Source: DASUAS01 sp036271015 (GTDB lineage Bacteria > Actinomycetota > Acidimicrobiia > IMCC26256 > DASPTH01). From it: a stretch of 8,917 nucleotides of DNA. This document shows positions 5,466 to 8,917 of the stretch, piece by piece (within the stretch, counting starts at the first letter, position 1; every line of letters begins with the position of its first letter). Both the position numbers and the translations under genes were made by a program. Below the pieces are notes generated by a model. That model searched no databases, had not been told where the DNA came from, and saw nothing but the letters and a program-made list of their open reading frames with translations. The stretch lies in NCBI GenBank assembly GCA_036271015.1, contig DATBBL010000244.1:1-8917 (forward strand). Reading direction: 5' to 3'.

Positions 5466-6662
5466 TCAGCGCCCGGTGGTGTCGAGGGCCAGCAGCTCTT
5501 TGAGGTTCCCGCCCATCACCTGCTCGACGACCGGCTGCGGCAGGTCCGCGAGCTCGTCGACGAACTCGAGGGGGTCGCCGAGCCCTTCGGGGTGGGGGAA
5601 GTCGGAGCCGAACAGCACCCGGTCGGCGCCGAGCGCGTCGACGAGGTAGCGCATGTCGTCCTCGTGGAACGGATTGATCCACACGTGGCGCCGCAACGTG
5701 TCACTCGGGTGTTCGTCGAAGCGGCCCGGCATCTTCTTGTGCACGCGGTCGAAGCAGTCGAGCAGGCGCGGCACCCACGCGCCGCCGTTCTCGACCACGC
5801 CCACGCGCAGGCGGGGGAACCGTTGGAAGAGGCCATGGGCGACGAAGGCGGCCAACGTGTCGAAGATGTGGCGGCTCTCCTCGTAGAGGAAGGCACGGAA
5901 CAGCGTCTGATCGAAGCCTTGGAACTCGTCGCGTCCGGGCTCCCAGTCGGTGGCGTACCGGTCGTAGCCGGAGTCGGCGTTGTGCATCATCACCGGGATG
6001 CCGGCGTCCTCGCACAACCGCCAGAACGGGTCGAAGGCCGCGAGCGCGGGCGACAGCGAGGAGCCGTCGGGTTGGGGGACCGGCGCCGGGCGGATGAGCA
6101 CCGTCTTGGCGCCGCGGGCGAGGCACCACTCGAGCTCGGCCACGGCGCGGTCGACGTGGGGCAACGTGACGACCGGGGTCGGGATGATGCGTCCCTCGTA
6201 GTCGAACGTCCAGTCCTCGAGCAGCCACTCGTTGTAGGCGTGCACCACCGCGTGGGTGAGCTCGACGTCGGCCTTCATGTGCTCCTCGAGCAACCCCGCG
6301 GTCGTGGGGTAGAGGACGCAGCCGTCGACGCCCTGCTCGTCCATGAGCGAGAGACGGAGGTCGGGACGGCGGAACTCCTCGGGGCATCGGATCGGCTGCG
6401 CCAGCTCGCGCAGGCTCTTGCCCTCCGGGTTGTGGCCGCGGAAGTACTCGGTCCACGCGCCCGGTGTCGGGATCACCACGTAGGTGGGGTTCGGGATGGT
6501 CTCGCTGACCTTGCCCAGGATCTCGAGCTTGTCCCGACCGTTCACGTCGACGAAGCGGATCGCGCCCTCATAGCGCTTCGGGAGATGGCGCGTGTACGCG
6601 TCGACCGCCTCGTACAGGTGGTTGTCGGCGTCCCAGACGTCGTATCCGAGCTGCGCAGACAT
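5466..6662 (-). CDS. Amidohydrolase-2 (ACMSD-like TIM-barrel) metal-dependent hydrolase or decarboxylase
   Basis: This 398-residue protein of the amidohydrolase-2 family (PF04909) has a metal-dependent TIM barrel. Likely metal ligands are Asp13 and His15 in DADNHLYE at the end of strand 1, His227 in MMHNAD and Asp354 in FGSDFPHPEG. Other family marks are MDEQGVDGCVLYPT (107-120) and VVENGGAWVPRLLDCFDRV (289-307). The first metal motif is DxH rather than HxH. ACMSD uses HxH and gamma-resorcylate decarboxylase uses ExH, so decarboxylation, ring hydrolysis or retro-aldol chemistry are all possible. The ATG has a good AGGAGG (6675-6670) 7 bases upstream. It converges on the acyl-CoA dehydrogenase and is divergent from tetR, with the palindrome about 60 bp upstream of its start, so it is a candidate target of the TetR protein. 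Its exact reaction cannot be read. Confidence 0.9.
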   Translation of the reverse strand: MSAQLGYDVWDADNHLYEAVDAYTRHLPKRYEGAIRFVDVNGRDKLEILGKVSETIPNPTYVVIPTPGAWTEYFRGHNPEGKSLRELAQPIRCPEEFRRPDLRLSLMDEQGVDGCVLYPTTAGLLEEHMKADVELTHAVVHAYNEWLLEDWTFDYEGRIIPTPVVTLPHVDRAVAELEWCLARGAKTVLIRPAPVPQPDGSSLSPALAAFDPFWRLCEDAGIPVMMHNADSGYDRYATDWEPGRDEFQGFDQTLFRAFLYEESRHIFDTLAAFVAHGLFQRFPRLRVGVVENGGAWVPRLLDCFDRVHKKMPGRFDEHPSDTLRRHVWINPFHEDDMRYLVDALGADRVLFGSDFPHPEGLGDPLEFVDELADLPQPVVEQVMGGNLKELLALDTTGR

Positions 6663-6723
6663 CCCGGCGCCTCCTCGCTGCTCCTCGTCGTGCCCTGCCG
6701 GTCCTTGCCGTACCTCGGGTTCC

Positions 6724-6753
6724 CTGACAGTCGACTGTCACGAACGGTAGCAT
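6724..6753 (+). promoter_or_regulatory. Predicted tetR promoter, overlapped by the palindrome
   Basis: A -35-like CTGACA (6724-6729) and a -10-like TAGCAT (6748-6753) are 18 bp apart. The -10 ends 6 bases before ATG 6760 and no Shine-Dalgarno precedes that ATG, which suggests a leaderless transcript. The -35 lies inside the left arm of the 16-bp palindrome, so binding there should block RNA polymerase and autoregulate tetR. Confidence 0.5.
6725..6740. promoter_or_regulatory. Perfect 16-bp palindrome, probable TetR operator
   Basis: TGACAGTCGACTGTCA is its own reverse complement with no spacer and no mismatch. It sits in the 97-bp divergent gap between the amidohydrolase and tetR genes, 19 bp before the tetR ATG. 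This is the size, symmetry and position usual for TetR-family operators that control both a divergent target gene and the regulator itself. It is less GC-rich than its surroundings, which makes chance less likely. Confidence 0.75.
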
Positions 6754-6759
6754 GCCCCG

Positions 6760-7353
6760 ATGGTGCAGAGCCCGGCCACGCCCCGCGCGGTCAGTGCGGC
6801 GCGCAGCCGGGAGGCCCTGATCGACGCCGCCCTCTCGCGGTTCGCCCGCGATGGCTTCGACGCCACCGCGACCGACCGCATCGCCGAGGACGCCGGCGTC
6901 TCCCCCCGCACCTTCTTCCGCTACTTCCCCACCAAGGAGTCGGTGGTCTTCCATCGCGACTACGGCTTCATGCGCTCGTTCGCGTCGGCCTTCCTCGAGC
7001 AACCGTCGACGCGCAGCGACTACGAGGCGTTGCGCGCGACGTTCGTGGCGTTGGCGGCCGGCTTCGCCGCGTTGCGCGAGCGGATCCAGACGTACCGCGC
7101 CGCGGTCGATTCCTCGCCCGTGCTCCTGGGTCGCGAGCAGGAGCACTTTGCGGACCACGCCCGCACCATTTCCGGCGCGATCGCACGTCGCCGCGGCGTG
7201 TCCGAGCCCGACGGCGACGCCGCCACCCTCGCCGCGGTCGCGCTCGCGCTCTACCAGCGCGCGCTCCGGCGTTGGCTCGACGGTCCGCGAACGCGCGAGC
7301 TCGGGGATCTGGTCGACGAGGAGTTCCGGCGGCTGCGTCGACTCGTCGGCTGA
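6760..7353 (+). CDS. TetR-family transcriptional regulator
   Basis: This 197-residue protein has the usual TetR length. The N-terminal helix-turn-helix region spans about residues 18-62, with ALIDAALSRFARDGFDATAT, then IAEDAGVSP and the recognition/anchor helices RTFFRYFPTKESV (50-62). The RTFFRYFPTKE wording is shared with MftR-like regulators. The C-terminal helical domain (about 70-197) would bind the ligand and form the dimer; its ligand is not readable, but in this context an acyl-CoA or pathway intermediate is likely. ATG 6760 has no ribosome site and is preceded by a plausible promoter overlapped by a palindrome. An out-of-frame ATG lies at 6752. Its 3' end converges on the CoA ligase gene with a 15-bp gap. 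Repression of the divergent amidohydrolase and of itself is inferred from operator position. Confidence 0.92.
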   Translation: MVQSPATPRAVSAARSREALIDAALSRFARDGFDATATDRIAEDAGVSPRTFFRYFPTKESVVFHRDYGFMRSFASAFLEQPSTRSDYEALRATFVALAAGFAALRERIQTYRAAVDSSPVLLGREQEHFADHARTISGAIARRRGVSEPDGDAATLAAVALALYQRALRRWLDGPRTRELGDLVDEEFRRLRRLVG

Positions 7354-7368
7354 TCACGCTGCCGGCGG

Positions 7369-8917
7369 TCAGGCGACGCGCGCCCGCAGGTCCTGCTTGA
7401 GCACCTTGCCGAACGAGTTGCGGGGGAGCGAATCGACGAGCTCGAGCTGCTCGGGACACTTCTGCACCGCCAACCCGAGGCTCCGGCAGTGGTCGGCGAG
7501 CGAGGTGAGCGAGAGCGTCACGCCCGGCGCGGGCACGACGAACGCGCACACCCGTTCACCGGTGCGGGTGTCGGGTGCGGCCACGACCGCCACGTCGACG
7601 ACCGCCGGGTGGCGGTAGAGCGCCTCTTCGACCTCGAGCGCCGAGATGTTCTCCGCGTTGCGGATGATGATGTCCTTGATCCGCCCGGTCACGCTCACGT
7701 TCCCCTCGGCGTCGAGCACGCCGAGATCGCCGGTGCGGAACCAGCCGTCGGCATCGAAGGCGTCGGCGTCGAGCGAGGCGTCGACGTAGCCGAGGAAGCA
7801 CTGCGGACCACGGAGACGCAGCTCACCTTCCTCCCCGGTCGCGCACGCCTGCCCGTCGGCGCCGACGGTGCGCACCTCCACGCCGGCCACCGCGGGGCCG
7901 GTGGTGTGGTCGAGGACCGCGACGGGTGCGTCGGGCGAGGGGTACGTGGCGACGGGGAACTCGGTGAGCCCCCACGAGCTGGTGATGCCGTGCACGCCGA
8001 GGACCTCGCGCGCCATGCGGTTGACCTCCGCCGGCGTCGGTGCGCCACCGGCGGTCAGCGCCCGCAGCCGGGGGAACAGCGGCGAGTCGCCGTGACGCCG
8101 TTGCGCGTCGAAGTACGCGAGGAAGAACGGCACCGCACTCCCGAGGAGGGTGGGGCCGTGCGCGGCCATGCGTTCGGGCGTCGTGGCGGGATCGAAGGAC
8201 TCGAACAGGACGAGGCGCATGCCGGTGACGATCGCCGCCGTCAGCATGGTGAGCCCGCCGATGTGCGAGATGGGGATCGCCATCGGGTTGACGTCGCCGG
8301 GCGTCGCCGCCATCGCGTACGCGGGGCCGGTGGCGCTGTGCATGACCGACCGGTCGGTGTGGCGGATGCCCTTCGGGTCCGCGGTCGTGCCCGACGACGT
8401 GTAGATCCATCGCACCGGCGATTCGTCGGCGCGCGGCGGAGGCCCGAGCGACGCCGGATCACCCTGCTCGAGTCGCAGGCGGTTGCCGACCGAGCCGGGA
8501 TCGGTGTCGAGGTCGGTCAGGATCACCGAGAAGCCCTGTTCGGCCGCCAGCTCGCGCGCCAGCGCACCGTGGCCGAACCCGCGCCAGCGCTCGGTGGTGA
8601 TCATCACCTCGCTGCCCACCTGCCGGGTGATGAACCCGACCTCGCGCTCGCGCAGGATGGGGATCAGCGGGTTCTGCACCGCGCCGAGGCGGGCCAACGC
8701 GACCTTCACCACCATCGTCTCCAGCGTCGTGGGCAGCTGCCACGACACGACGGTGCCGGACCGGATGCCGCGCGTGCCGAGATCAGCGGCGACCGCGAGC
8801 GCGGTGTCGTGGAGCCGGCGACCGCTGAGGGAGCGGCCGTGGTCGTCGGCGAGCAGCACGTGGTCGGGCCACCGTGCCGCGGCCTGCTCGACCAGCGCCC
8901 ACACGGTCGGCGGGTAC
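7369..8917 (-). CDS. AMP-forming acyl-CoA ligase (5' end beyond window)
   Basis: This adenylate-forming ligase joins a carboxylic acid to CoA through an acyl-AMP. The frame stays open to the window edge (YPPT before the GTG at 8904), so the true start probably lies outside. Residues below are numbered from that GTG, 511 to the stop. The motifs are the P-loop YTSSGTTADPKG (168-179), WGLTEF (311-316), GWFRTGDLG (387-395), GRIKDIIIRNAENIS (407-421) and the C-terminal PRNSFGKVLK (494-503) with catalytic Lys500. The P-loop has Ala in place of the usual Gly before xPKG, a variant I associate with ligases acting on alicyclic or branched acids. The gene converges on tetR. It would supply the CoA thioester for the dehydrogenase and aldolase encoded nearby. 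The substrate is unknown. Confidence 0.93.
   Translation of the reverse strand, partial: YPPTVWALVEQAAARWPDHVLLADDHGRSLSGRRLHDTALAVAADLGTRGIRSGTVVSWQLPTTLETMVVKVALARLGAVQNPLIPILREREVGFITRQVGSEVMITTERWRGFGHGALARELAAEQGFSVILTDLDTDPGSVGNRLRLEQGDPASLGPPPRADESPVRWIYTSSGTTADPKGIRHTDRSVMHSATGPAYAMAATPGDVNPMAIPISHIGGLTMLTAAIVTGMRLVLFESFDPATTPERMAAHGPTLLGSAVPFFLAYFDAQRRHGDSPLFPRLRALTAGGAPTPAEVNRMAREVLGVHGITSSWGLTEFPVATYPSPDAPVAVLDHTTGPAVAGVEVRTVGADGQACATGEEGELRLRGPQCFLGYVDASLDADAFDADGWFRTGDLGVLDAEGNVSVTGRIKDIIIRNAENISALEVEEALYRHPAVVDVAVVAAPDTRTGERVCAFVVPAPGVTLSLTSLADHCRSLGLAVQKCPEQLELVDSLPRNSFGKVLKQDLRARVA

Noticed and set aside
7354..7368. A terminator between tetR and the ligase gene
   Set aside because: The 15-bp gap holds only a 6-bp GCCGGC palindrome, with no stable stem and no U-tract.
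5592..7400. A 602-codon open frame on the plus strand over the amidohydrolase and tetR genes
   Set aside because: It lies antisense to the amidohydrolase gene and then runs out of frame through tetR. Its protein is Arg/Val/Glu-rich with no domain, which is the usual shadow frame in GC-rich DNA.

Overview
The window reads as a catabolic gene cluster from a high-GC Gram-positive bacterium. GC is roughly 70% by eye, most start contexts are ATG or GTG, and there are many GTG starts. All the protein families present (Ltp2-type aldolase, stand-alone DUF35, FAS1-like MaoC, actinobacterial acyl-CoA dehydrogenase, amidohydrolase-2) are typical of Actinomycetota such as mycobacteria, rhodococci or Acidimicrobiia. 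I cannot assign a species. I see no rRNA, tRNA, insertion sequence, CRISPR array or other mobile element. Nearly all of the window is coding, and no gap exceeds about 155 bases.

Left block, minus strand: an SDR oxidoreductase (516-1292) is followed by a MaoC/FAS1-like dehydratase (1-450) that runs off the left edge. Middle block, plus strand, divergent from the SDR: a DUF35 Zn-ribbon/OB protein (1447-1845) and an Ltp2-like thiolase-fold aldolase (1842-2975) overlap by 4 bp. They are followed by a cytoplasmic-looking type-1 periplasmic-binding-fold protein (3002-4120) and an acyl-CoA dehydrogenase (4179-5459). Right block: an amidohydrolase-2/ACMSD-family protein on the minus strand (5466-6662) is divergent from a TetR regulator (6760-7353). 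A perfect 16-bp palindrome lies between them. A CoA ligase on the minus strand (7369 to the right edge) has its start outside the window.

Together the genes encode most steps of a CoA-dependent side-chain degradation route. The ligase would activate a carboxylic acid, the dehydrogenase would make an enoyl-CoA and a MaoC-type hydratase would add water. The DUF35/Ltp2 pair would then cleave the beta-hydroxyacyl-CoA by a retro-aldol reaction, as ChsH1-ChsH2/Ltp2 do for the steroid side chain. The SDR could oxidise or reduce a hydroxyl or keto group. The amidohydrolase could hydrolyse or decarboxylate a ring or acid intermediate. The TetR protein probably reads a pathway intermediate. The substrate cannot be read from the sequence; a steroid, terpenoid or other branched or alicyclic acid is an inference.

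The points most worth a second look are these: the signal-less binding-protein-fold gene inside a CoA operon; the stand-alone DUF35 paired with an Ltp2 that lacks the C-terminal thiolase cysteine; the relocated catalytic base in the dehydrogenase; the 16-bp palindrome over the tetR promoter; and two genes with the same TANNNT-N6-ATG geometry that suggests leaderless transcripts.
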